In this document: piece after piece, positions 5,504 to 12,099 of the stretch
Layout: every line of letters begins with the position of its first letter
How positions within the stretch are numbered: the stretch's first letter is position 1
NCBI GenBank assembly: GCA_910577165.1
Contig: CAJTLX010000065.1
Location: forward strand, 1-16,305
Reading direction: 5' to 3'
Length of the DNA: 16,305 bases
DNA from: an uncultured Lachnospiraceae bacterium
GTDB taxonomy: Bacteria; Bacillota; Clostridia; Lachnospirales; Lachnospiraceae
Notes under the pieces: generated by a model
Told to the model about the DNA's origin: nothing
The model's input: the letters and a program-made list of their open reading frames with translations, nothing else
Databases searched by the model: none
Translations under genes and position numbers: made by a program

Positions 5504-7864
5504 TTATGCCCGAATATCAAAAGAATATCGTTTCATCGACGCATTTCCTGTTTCCGGGGAGAGGATATCACGCACCGGATCGGAGGCGCGGTCGCGCTTT
5601 TCAACACGCGCGTCAAGTTCATAGCCTTTCTGTTTAAGCATGGCGGCAAAATCCGACATATTTTCTGTAGTGAGCGAGGCACTAATCGCATCCGGCAGAT
5701 AAAATCTTGCAGTTACAAGGGTTTCGGCAAGGGTAAGATGAATGTCCAAAGGTCCCATATGTTCCATATCAAGATGCAGAAGTACACTTGGAGCCATGTT
5801 CGCTTTCGCGCTGGTGCGCCGGTTTGTATACACATACAGTTCAGCATGTGCATTTTTTCCGGAAAGCTTTAGTGGAAGCTGAACATAGGGGAAAATCTGG
5901 TTTAACGCTTTCATAAAATCAATATTCTCGCGAATTCCCGCGGCAGTATCCTGAAAGGCAGGCGCATCCACGCTGCGGGACGGAAGTTTTTCAATAAAGG
6001 AAAGATCTTTATCAAGACGCTGGTAAAATTCAGCAACCCCATCCTTTTTTAACAGAGTTTCCGGTTTTAGAGAAAATCTGTCTTTTAGCATCTGCTTTAA
6101 TATTTCCTGGTAGGACTTGGAAGCAAGATAGGAGGAGGAACCCGGATCGCTCTCCTCATCCTGCGCTTCAAGCAGCAGAGAGAGCAGCTTTTCCACACTG
6201 ATCTCCCCATCCTCAAGCTGTTTTTTCGCGCTCTCGGACAATTTGCCTTTTAAGAGATTCTCAAGCTCAAGGCGCTTGGATTTTGGCAGGATGGCACCGA
6301 GTTCTGAGCGGTTTGCGCTGAGTGCGGCGAACTGGTTTAACAAGGTAAAAATTTCCGCGCTCTGTAAGGCGGGCGGAAGGAGTGCTGCCGCCTCGGTAAA
6401 TGGGACGGAAAGCGGAGTGGCAGCAGGAGCGGAGGAGGATTCGACCTGTTTCGCGCCATTATTTGCATTAAACAAGTTTCCCGCACCCTGAAAAAGCGAG
6501 CGGAAAAAGGAAGTGACTGGGGAAGATTTCTGCGCAGAAGTCTGTGCCATGCCGGCATTTTCTGCCAAGTCACTTGCACCTTTTGGTGTATTTGTTGCGT
6601 TTTCTGAAATGTCTGCGCCGTTCTTTGGCATGGTGGTGTTATTTTCTGCACCACTAAGTTCCATATTTTCACCCACAGCCAATTCCCCCGCAGGATTTGC
6701 GGTATCCTGAGAGGTACCTTCCACAGCATTATCTAAATTTTTCACCGCTAGAGGATTTCCCATCCCCTGTTCAGAAGCAGGATTCTCCACCAAGTTTTCT
6801 GCGAGGGAGAGGATCTGTATCGCTGCTTCGCGCAGTGTCAGGGAGCCATTTGCAATCGCCGCGCAAATTTCGCGGGGAAGTCCGGCCTGCTCCAGTGTAT
6901 CGGCGAGATTAAGGGCTTCCTCCTGGCTGAGAAGTCCCAGCGAGGAAAGGGGCAGATCGGAGGCGGGAAGCTGCGGGGAAGGTGTTAAATTCAGAGCCGC
7001 CGACGGATCGGATGGATTTGGCAAAATATCTTTTAATCCCAAAAAAGTGGACAGGGAGGAAAGACTGGCAGGAAGATTTGTCCCGGAAATCGTTGAACCA
7101 ATAACCGGATGTTCACCTGTCGCACCAGCTTCGCCATCAAAAAGCATATGGAGCAGCTCATTATTTAAAATCTCCGCCTCCGCTGTGTTTCCTCCCTCAA
7201 TCAGTGAGGAGAGTGTGTCCGTAAATTCCCCGGCGGCGCGCTCAGCAAGCTGCATAATGCGATGTTCATAGTTCAGATAGGAGTCCAGTGCCCGCGCATT
7301 TACCTCATTCATCGGCAAGCCCTGTTTGTGTAAAACGGCGAGAGTATGGAAGGAGACACCGCGCAGATTGGCGGACTGGCGCAGCATAAGCTGAATGGTA
7401 TTTTTATCGACGGAAAGTCCTTCCTCAAGGAGGGCGCGAACCATCGAGACATTGCGTTCCGAGCGCGGTAGGCCTGCCGCGTCAAGTGCCTTGTCAATCG
7501 TAAGTTCCGTGGAGGCGGAGCGCGGATCCGTCATCAGTTTTAGGGAAACCAGGGAGCCATCCGTCTGCGTTACGCGGAATGTGGCCTGTTCGCCGATCGC
7601 AAGCTGCACGGCATCATCAATATTTCCGGTCAGAACATGGCTATCCGGAAGCTGAATTTTGATCTCATGTCCGCGCAGATCAATCACCTCGCCGCGAACA
7701 AATTGTCCCTGTGTAAAACTAACCCCCTGCGCACGCCCCTGAACCTGTGTGGCGGCATAAGATGGATTTGTGTTAGAAGAAACCGCCCTTCCCGCCTTGG
7801 AAAAACGTCCGGAAAGCGGCGTGTTAGTGGAATTGCTTGTAATGCGTTGATCGTAACCGGGCAT
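5504..7864 (-). CDS. FliK-like flagellar hook-length control protein (DUF6240-type)
   Basis: A 786-residue protein that I read as a large clostridial relative of FliK, the secreted ruler that stops hook growth and switches export specificity. The N-terminal 40 residues are Ser/Thr/Asn-rich and disordered, as in substrates of the flagellar export apparatus. Residues about 50-115 form a compact beta-rich segment (FVRGEVIDLRGHEIKIQLP). The middle (about 290-490) is low-complexity, rich in Ala, Asn, Glu and Ser. The C-terminal part (about 660-760) has the Flg_hook pattern: LHLDMEHMGPLDIHLTLA, then a helix FAAMLKQKGYELDARV. ATG 7864 has AAAGGA 7 nt upstream. A sigma-28-like promoter lies just ahead, which supports membership of the flagellar regulon. 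No other flagellar gene is in the window, so this copy is isolated. The flagellar role is inferred; the DUF-type assignment is from memory of the family. Confidence 0.65.
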   Translation of the reverse strand: MPGYDQRITSNSTNTPLSGRFSKAGRAVSSNTNPSYAATQVQGRAQGVSFTQGQFVRGEVIDLRGHEIKIQLPDSHVLTGNIDDAVQLAIGEQATFRVTQTDGSLVSLKLMTDPRSASTELTIDKALDAAGLPRSERNVSMVRALLEEGLSVDKNTIQLMLRQSANLRGVSFHTLAVLHKQGLPMNEVNARALDSYLNYEHRIMQLAERAAGEFTDTLSSLIEGGNTAEAEILNNELLHMLFDGEAGATGEHPVIGSTISGTNLPASLSSLSTFLGLKDILPNPSDPSAALNLTPSPQLPASDLPLSSLGLLSQEEALNLADTLEQAGLPREICAAIANGSLTLREAAIQILSLAENLVENPASEQGMGNPLAVKNLDNAVEGTSQDTANPAGELAVGENMELSGAENNTTMPKNGADISENATNTPKGASDLAENAGMAQTSAQKSSPVTSFFRSLFQGAGNLFNANNGAKQVESSSAPAATPLSVPFTEAAALLPPALQSAEIFTLLNQFAALSANRSELGAILPKSKRLELENLLKGKLSESAKKQLEDGEISVEKLLSLLLEAQDEESDPGSSSYLASKSYQEILKQMLKDRFSLKPETLLKKDGVAEFYQRLDKDLSFIEKLPSRSVDAPAFQDTAAGIRENIDFMKALNQIFPYVQLPLKLSGKNAHAELYVYTNRRTSAKANMAPSVLLHLDMEHMGPLDIHLTLAETLVTARFYLPDAISASLTTENMSDFAAMLKQKGYELDARVEKRDRASDPVRDILSPETGNASMKRYSFDIRA

Positions 7865-7910
7865 AGGGAAATCCTTTCTGTGGTAAATGATAAATAGAGC
7901 ATATAATTAT

Positions 7911-7937
7911 TTATCGGAAGATTTGGGGAAAAAGATA
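7911..7937 (-). promoter_or_regulatory. Sigma-28/sigma-D-like promoter of the FliK-like gene
   Basis: On the minus strand TATCTTTT (complement of 7930-7937) is followed, after exactly 11 nt, by TCCGATAA (complement of 7911-7918). The classical flagellar consensus is TAAAGTTT-N11-GCCGATAA, so the match is 5/8 and 7/8 with ideal spacing. The start point would lie about 40 nt before the ATG at 7864. The -10 element overlaps the stop codon of the short membrane-protein remnant upstream. Confidence 0.5.
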
Positions 7938-8036
7938 AGGGAAACCCTGCATTTCTTTTTCGTATTTGCAGCGGTAGTAAACGGCAGCTCCCTGGATAAA
8001 TAAGTAGGAAAAGACAAAGAGCAGAATAGGAAAGCA
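7911..8036 (-). pseudogene. 41-codon 3' remnant of a membrane protein gene
   Basis: The frame is open from just after a TAA (8037-8039 on the complement) to a TAA at 7911-7913. It reads as a convincing protein tail: a hydrophobic span FPILLFVFSYLFIQGAAVYY, then a basic and acidic cytoplasmic-like end RCKYEKEMQGFPYLFPQIFR. There is no ATG, GTG or TTG start with a ribosome binding site. Its G+C matches the FliK-like gene rather than the A+T-rich block that begins beside it. I infer the 3' end of a native gene whose front was lost when accessory DNA was inserted near 8040. I do not recognise the family. It could also be chance coding-like sequence. Confidence 0.35.
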
Positions 8037-8060
8037 TTATTTTTGCAGGGGGCAATAAGT

Positions 8061-8109
8061 GGGAAGCTAAAGGATTGAACTTGAAAAACGGTTTATTTTG
8101 AGGTATTAT
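8061..8109 (+). repeat. Promoter-bearing dispersed repeat, copy 1
   Basis: Aligns without gaps to 10503-10551, with 36 of 49 positions identical by my hand count. Both copies begin GGGAAGCTA, share CTTGAAAAA, and carry TTTTGAG before a -10 hexamer. This copy reads TTGAAA (8081-8086), 17 bp, TATTAT (8104-8109), a good sigma-A promoter for the GNAT gene. Transcription would start near 8116 and run through the tandem repeat leader. Confidence 0.6.
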
Positions 8110-8127
8110 ATTTTTTGAAAAGAATTT

Positions 8128-8230
8128 TGAGAAAAGGATTCTGAGAAAATTTGAAAGAAATCTTAGGGAAAGAGTTTTGAGAAAATTTGAAAGAAATCTG
8201 AAAAAAATTGTGAGAAAATTTGAAAGGAAT
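8128..8230 (+). repeat. Purine-rich tandem repeats in the GNAT leader
   Basis: A 22-nt unit starting TGAGAAAATTTGAAAG occurs identically at 8142-8163 and 8178-8199, and as a 20-nt variant at 8211-8230. The periods are 36 and 33 nt. A partial copy (TGAGAAAAGGATT) begins at 8128. The third copy has GG instead of GA, which creates the AAAGGA box used by the GNAT gene. The array lies wholly in the predicted 5' untranslated region. Confidence 0.75.
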
Positions 8231-8240
8231 TTTTGGAAAA

Positions 8241-8723
8241 ATGATAAAGGAAATGCAGGAAAAGGATATTGCAGAATGCGTTAATGTGATAAAGAAAAGT
8301 TTCCTCACCGTTGCGGATGAGTTAGGCTATACCATTGAGAATGCCCCTCGTTTTACCGCATTTGCTACCACAAAAGATCGGCTGCAATACCAGTTAAAAA
8401 TTGAACATAGATCCATGTATGCGTATTATGATAATGATAAAATTATTGGCTATTATTCGCTGGCATTGCAGGATAACCATGAATGCGAACTCAATAATCT
8501 CTGTGTTCTTCCTGAATACCGCCATAAACATATTGGGGCTAAATTGCTTGAGGATACTTATACTAAGGCAAAGATAAGAGGAGCTAAAAAAATAAATATT
8601 GGGATTGTAGAGGAAAATACAGTATTAAGAAAATGGTATGAAGATCATGGGTTTATCCATATTGGGACAAAGAAATTTGATTTTTTTCCGTTTACTTGTG
8701 GATATATGGAAAAGAAAATATAA
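8241..8723 (+). CDS. GNAT-family N-acetyltransferase
   Basis: A 160-residue acetyl-CoA-dependent acetyltransferase of unknown substrate. The central acetyl-CoA binding motif A is readable as ELNNLCVLPEYRHKHIGAKL, where RHKHIG is the Q/RxxGxG/A pyrophosphate loop. Motif B follows in VLRKWYEDHGFIHIGTK, typical of small-molecule or ribosomal-protein type GNATs. The ATG at 8241 is chosen because GGAA and a more distant AAAGGA precede it. An in-frame ATG at 8253 and a TTG at 8220 are possible. The preceding leader carries tandem repeats and a sigma-A promoter. A decayed DNA methyltransferase gene begins 21 bp after the stop. Composition is A+T-rich like the rest of this block. There is no visible toxin-antitoxin partner. 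Confidence 0.85.
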   Translation: MIKEMQEKDIAECVNVIKKSFLTVADELGYTIENAPRFTAFATTKDRLQYQLKIEHRSMYAYYDNDKIIGYYSLALQDNHECELNNLCVLPEYRHKHIGAKLLEDTYTKAKIRGAKKINIGIVEENTVLRKWYEDHGFIHIGTKKFDFFPFTCGYMEKKI

Positions 8724-8744
8724 TGGTGGGAAAGAAAGTAATCT

Positions 8745-10232
8745 ATGCTAGATTATTTTATCGATCGTACAGATAAATATATTGATTGTATGCCCAAAAA
8801 TAAGCGTAAAAAATATGGGCAATTTTTTACAAATAAAGAAACAGCACAATTTATGGCAGGATTATATACTATTCCTAAAAATTTGTCCAAAGTTCGTATC
8901 TTGGATGCGGGGGGCGGGATCGGGTATATTGTCCTGCGCGCTTTTGGAACGATTGGAGCAGATTAATTCCATTCGGATAATAGAATTGACCTGTTATGAG
9001 AATGATGAAAATATTTTAGAACTGCTAAAAGAAAATTTGCAGACCTATCAGAAAAATTCGAAAAAAGAAATTCGAATAGAAATTATTGCAGATAATTATA
9101 TTACAAGCCAGCATTTTGATTTTAATTACCGCTTAGAGAATACTTACCATTCTAAGAAATATGATTTTGTAATCAGCAATCCACCATATATGAAGATACG
9201 GGGAGATGCCCGGAGGCGACCGCAATGCAAGAAGTCTGTTATGGCGCACCCAATTTATATTTTATTTTTGCAGCAATGGGATTATCCAATCTGGATGCTG
9301 ATGCGGAAATGGTATATATTATACCGCGCTCTTGGACTTTCGGAGCATATTTTAAACGTTTCAGACAGTATTTTTTGACGGAGGGGAAACTGGAGCATAT
9401 TCACTTGTTTGTAAGCAGGAACAAAGTATTTGATAAAGAGGATGTTTTACAGGAAACAATGATTATAAAGGTAAGAAAAACAGATATCATTCCGGAAGAA
9501 ATTACCATTACCTCCTCAAAATCCAGTAGGGATTTTGACAATCTGACTTCTTTGACTGTTCCATATAACCTTGTAGTATCGGGAAATGATTATTATGTAT
9601 ATTTGGTAACAGAGGAAAAAGATATTGCTGTGCTAAAACAATTGCATAAATTTAAAAAGACATTGCCAGAAATTGGTTTAAAAATGAAGACGGGATTGAC
9701 TGTGGATTTTCGCAACCGTGAAATACTTCGCGATGAGACGGAGGAAGGGGCAATTCCCCTCTTTTATTCACAGCATATCAAACACGGAGAAGTGCAATTT
9801 CCTATAAAAAAAGAAAACGAGTATATTGTGACCGACCAAAAAGGATTAATACAAGATAATCGAAACTATTTGTTTGTGAAGCGTTTTACGGCAAAAGAAG
9901 AGAAACGCAGACTTCAATGCGGAATATATCTATCGAACAAATACCCGCAATATAAAAAAATTAGTACACAGAATAAAATTAATTTTATCGATGGAATAAC
10001 TACAGAAATATCAGAATGCCTTGTATATGGGCTGTATGTAATTTTCAATTCTACACTTTATGATGAATATTACAGGATTTTAAACGGGTCAACGCAGGTA
10101 AATTCAACAGAGATTAATTCCATGCCCGTACCGGATTTGGAGAGTATACAGGAAATGGGAAAAAAATTGATGAAAAACAGAAATATGTCTGAGGATAATT
10201 GCAATAAAATATTGGAGGTGTATTGTGGATAA
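8745..10232 (+). pseudogene. BsuBI/PstI-type N6-adenine DNA methyltransferase, frameshifted
   Basis: Read across two single-base shifts, this gives a methyltransferase of about 495 residues, matching the roughly 500 of M.BsuBI/M.PstI. Segment 1 (8745 on) carries KKYGQFFTNKETAQFM and ends at the SAM-binding motif. The G6 tract at 8909-8914 puts it out of frame (stop at 8966). With five G the motif would read ILDAGAGSGILSCA. Segment 2 carries the catalytic NPPY in VISNPPYMKIRGDA. The frame is regained near the CCC at 9209-9211, where one extra C would give DAPEATAMQEVCYG. Segment 3 (from about 9213) holds VYIIPRSWTFGAYFKRFRQYF and the C-terminal target-recognition part. The outer segments share one frame, so the two shifts compensate. 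As read, the product stops after 73 residues. It overlaps the truncated endonuclease gene by 8 nt. Real decay is likelier than error, but raw reads would decide. Confidence 0.82.
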
Positions 10233-10461
10233 AATTGACGAGGCAAGAAAAATTTTGGAGATGCTTGGAATGCCTAAAGCACAGCGAGCAGATATTTGTT
10301 GTTATGTACTGTTGGCAATAGCTGGAATTAAGCAGGATACTGCATGGAAGAATGCGGAAAATGAATGGATTCGCATTCATGATATTATTCAGTTTGTAAA
10401 TATGTATTATCATGTGGATTATGCAGAAAATAATGGAAATAAGTTTTTAGAACCGAGATAA
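10225..10461 (+). pseudogene. Truncated BsuBI/PstI-type restriction endonuclease, N-terminal domain only
   Basis: Begins at GTG 10225 with GGAGG 6 nt upstream and overlaps the methyltransferase gene by 8 nt, the standard M-R order. The 78 residues match the N-terminal helical (HTH) domain of the BsuBI/PstI endonuclease family: ARKILEMLGMPKAQRADICC, VLLAIAGIKQDTAWKNAENE and WIRIHDIIQFVNMYY. Family endonucleases are about 315-325 residues, so the whole catalytic domain is missing. The tail after YHVDYAENNGNKF diverges and stops. The next 150 bp are A/G-rich with no recognisable remainder. Restriction activity should therefore be absent. The remaining domain could still bind DNA if expressed. 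Confidence 0.7.
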
Positions 10462-10618
10462 AAGAGAAATATAGAACTAAAAGAGAAATTTAAATCATAG
10501 AAGGGAAGCTATGAAATTAACCTTGAAAAAATATTTGTTTTGAGATATAGTAAAAAGAAGAGAATAAAATAAAGCGGAAGAAAAGAGAAGTGGAAAAATA
10601 AAAAATAGGAGGAACGAG
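10462..10618 (+). other. A/G-rich intergenic leader before the Uma2 gene
   Basis: The stretch between the endonuclease remnant and the Uma2 gene has a direct repeat TAAAAGAGAAAT (10459-10470 and 10478-10489), repeat copy 2 with its promoter, and a purine-rich leader ending in AGGAGG. No open frame of interest is present. Confidence 0.6.
10503..10551 (+). repeat. Promoter-bearing dispersed repeat, copy 2
   Basis: Ungapped partner of 8061-8109. Here TTGAAA (10523-10528), 17 bp, TATAGT (10546-10551) form the predicted promoter of the Uma2 gene. Like copy 1 it is followed by a long A/G-rich leader, here about 60 nt. Confidence 0.6.
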
Positions 10619-11161
10619 ATGGGGGCGTTAAGACAGGAAGATATTTATACATTAGAAGATATTTATGCTTTGCCCGATGGAGAACGTGCAGAGTTGATTG
10701 ATGGACAGATTTATTATTTGGCAGCACCAAGCAGGACACACCAAAAAATCAGTATGTTTTTATCAAGAGAAATATCCGATTATATTAAACAAAATAATGG
10801 TTTATGTGAAGTCTATGCTGCCCCATTTGCCGTATTTCTTAATAATGATAATCAAAATTATTTTGAGCCAGATCTCTGTGTGATCTGTGATCCTTCAAAA
10901 TTGGATGAAAAAGGCTGCCATGGTGCGCCGGATTGGATTGTAGAAATTGTATCCCAGGGAAGTCGCCAGATGGATTACTATCGAAAATTATTTAAGTATC
11001 GTGAGGCGGGAGTAAAGGAGTACTGGGTGATTGATCCGGATAGAACTATTTCGACCGTTTATAATTTTGAGAAGGATATGATGGAAGAATATCCATTTGA
11101 TGAGAAAGTGCCAGTGGGGATATGGAAGGGATTTTCAGTTGGAGGGATAGATCGTTTATAA
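10619..11161 (+). CDS. Uma2-family (DUF820) PD-(D/E)XK nuclease-like protein
   Basis: The 180-residue product belongs to the Uma2 family, whose fold is that of restriction-type endonucleases but whose biological role is largely unknown. Visible family blocks are LEDIYALPDGERAELIDGQI near the start, NYFEPDLCVICD (Glu83-Pro84-Asp85), APDWIVEIVSQGSRQMDYYR (Asp105, Glu109) and REAGVKEYWVIDPD. The acidic pair Asp85/Glu109 corresponds to the metal site of the fold. ATG 10619 has AGGAGG (10607-10612) 6 nt upstream, a very strong start. The gene is driven by repeat copy 2 and is followed after 33 bp by a frameshifted gene. Uma2 genes occur widely as multi-copy accessory genes in cyanobacteria and Lachnospiraceae; a defence role is not established. 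Confidence 0.88.
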   Translation: MGALRQEDIYTLEDIYALPDGERAELIDGQIYYLAAPSRTHQKISMFLSREISDYIKQNNGLCEVYAAPFAVFLNNDNQNYFEPDLCVICDPSKLDEKGCHGAPDWIVEIVSQGSRQMDYYRKLFKYREAGVKEYWVIDPDRTISTVYNFEKDMMEEYPFDEKVPVGIWKGFSVGGIDRL

Positions 11162-11194
11162 GTGCAGGAGATGTAAAAAGGAGCGACGGGGATT

Positions 11195-11850
11195 ATGTTA
11201 ATAAAAGTCGGTAATTTTGAGTGTACGGAAGTTTGGGATGGGATCTTTTACAAAAAGCTTTCAAATTATCCACAGATATCGGATTGGGAGATCCGAACAT
11301 TAATAGAATTTGTGGAATACGAAAAGATGTATGTCATACCACATCATTAGAGAACGCGATAAAAATATTTCAATGCGGAAAGCTTTTGTCCGCATTAAAT
11401 GCCCGAAATATACCCGTTGGGGAATTGATAAAAGAAAAGAGGAATGCGGCAAATGATCCCGCGGATTATTTTGAATATATTATGTTTGCGTGGGGCAATT
11501 GTCAGGCGGGCGATCGGCTGGTGATGGAGCGCGCATTGGGGCGTTTCCCAAATGAAGAAGATTTGAGCATTTATTTTAAGCCCGGAGTGAGATTCTATTT
11601 CAAATATGATGAATTGATTAAACATCCAAGGGCAATATGTGATGGTGTACTGCCGATGAAAGTCAAAGATGAAATAGAACTTAGTGATTGGGTGTATAAA
11701 ATTGTGATTCCGGCAGAGATGAAGATTAAAATTGAGAGGGATATACCATTTTCGCTAAAGAGCAGAGTGATTTATCTTGAAAATGATTGTAAAAATATCT
11801 GGGATTGGTCGGAAAAAGTTTATCAGGTGATAGAGAGAAATTATAATTGA
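11195..11850 (+). pseudogene. Unrecognised gene interrupted by a frameshift
   Basis: The front is read from ATG 11195, with AAGGAG at 11178-11183. It is protein-like (KVGNFECTEVWDGIFYKKL, SDWEIRTLIEFVEYEKMY) but stops at 11348-11350. The remainder is open in the next frame to 11850 and also protein-like (NDPADYFEYIMFAWGNCQAG, PGVRFYFKYDELIKHP, DWSEKVYQVI). One extra A in the GAAAAG near 11315-11325 would join the two as FVEYEKDVCHTTSLENAIK, giving about 218 residues. A larger deletion is also possible. The GTG at 11221 in the second frame has no ribosome binding site. HTT in VCHTTSLENAIKIFQ followed by a GKLLSA strand resembles the His-x-Thr entry motif of some ADP-ribosyltransferase-fold proteins such as DarT. 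That is a weak resemblance and no function is assigned. It lies 33 bp after the Uma2 gene and probably shares its transcript. Confidence 0.55.
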
Positions 11851-11913
11851 TAAGCTTTTATTGTTTTTTTAATTTTAGAAAGCAGAAAAAAATAACTCTG
11901 TTCAATAAAACAC

Positions 11914-11942
11914 TTGCATTTTCGAAAAAACTATGCTATTAT
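11914..11942 (+). promoter_or_regulatory. Sigma-A promoter of gltB
   Basis: TTGCAT (11914-11919) and TATTAT (11937-11942) are separated by 17 bp. Transcription would begin near 11949, immediately before a large hairpin, leaving a leader of about 150 nt before gltB. Confidence 0.7.
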
Positions 11943-11955
11943 GCCTCCTATGAAC

Positions 11956-12011
11956 AAAGGCGTTCAAAAAATCAGCGGATCCTGATCGGCGGATTTTTTG
12001 AACGTCTTTTT
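11956..12011 (+). promoter_or_regulatory. Long leader hairpin with U-tract before gltB, candidate attenuator
   Basis: The arm 11956-11973 pairs with 11992-12009 over 18 positions, all Watson-Crick except one G-U. The inner part is TTCAAAAAATC against GATTTTTTGAA and the loop is 18 nt. A run of five to six T ends at 12011. It starts within about 7 nt of the predicted transcription start and about 90 nt before the gltB ATG. It is too far from the preceding gene (about 105 nt past its stop, beyond the promoter) to be its simple terminator. Confidence 0.6.
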
Positions 12012-12099
12012 GCGTATCGGGGTATCAATTGCTGTCTTTGCGCATAGAAATTGGGTTGTTATCGGGAAGAGGCATTTGCTTAGAAAGGATGGAATCGCG

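Noticed and set aside
7684..8055. 123-codon minus-strand frame with a signal-peptide-like start
   Set aside because: It runs into the start of the FliK-like gene in another frame and has no ribosome binding site; the neighbouring 41-codon frame is more protein-like.
8128..8230. CRISPR-like array
   Set aside because: There are only three short A/G-rich units with 11-14 nt between them, no spacers of uniform length and no cas genes.
8093..8308. 71-codon minus-strand frame with repeated SFKFSQN-like units
   Set aside because: The repetition is the reverse reading of the tandem repeats in the GNAT leader; it has no start signal and overlaps the GNAT coding region.
11847..12047. 66-codon open frame over the gltB promoter and hairpin
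   Set aside because: It covers regulatory sequence, has no ribosome binding site, and its translation is not protein-like.
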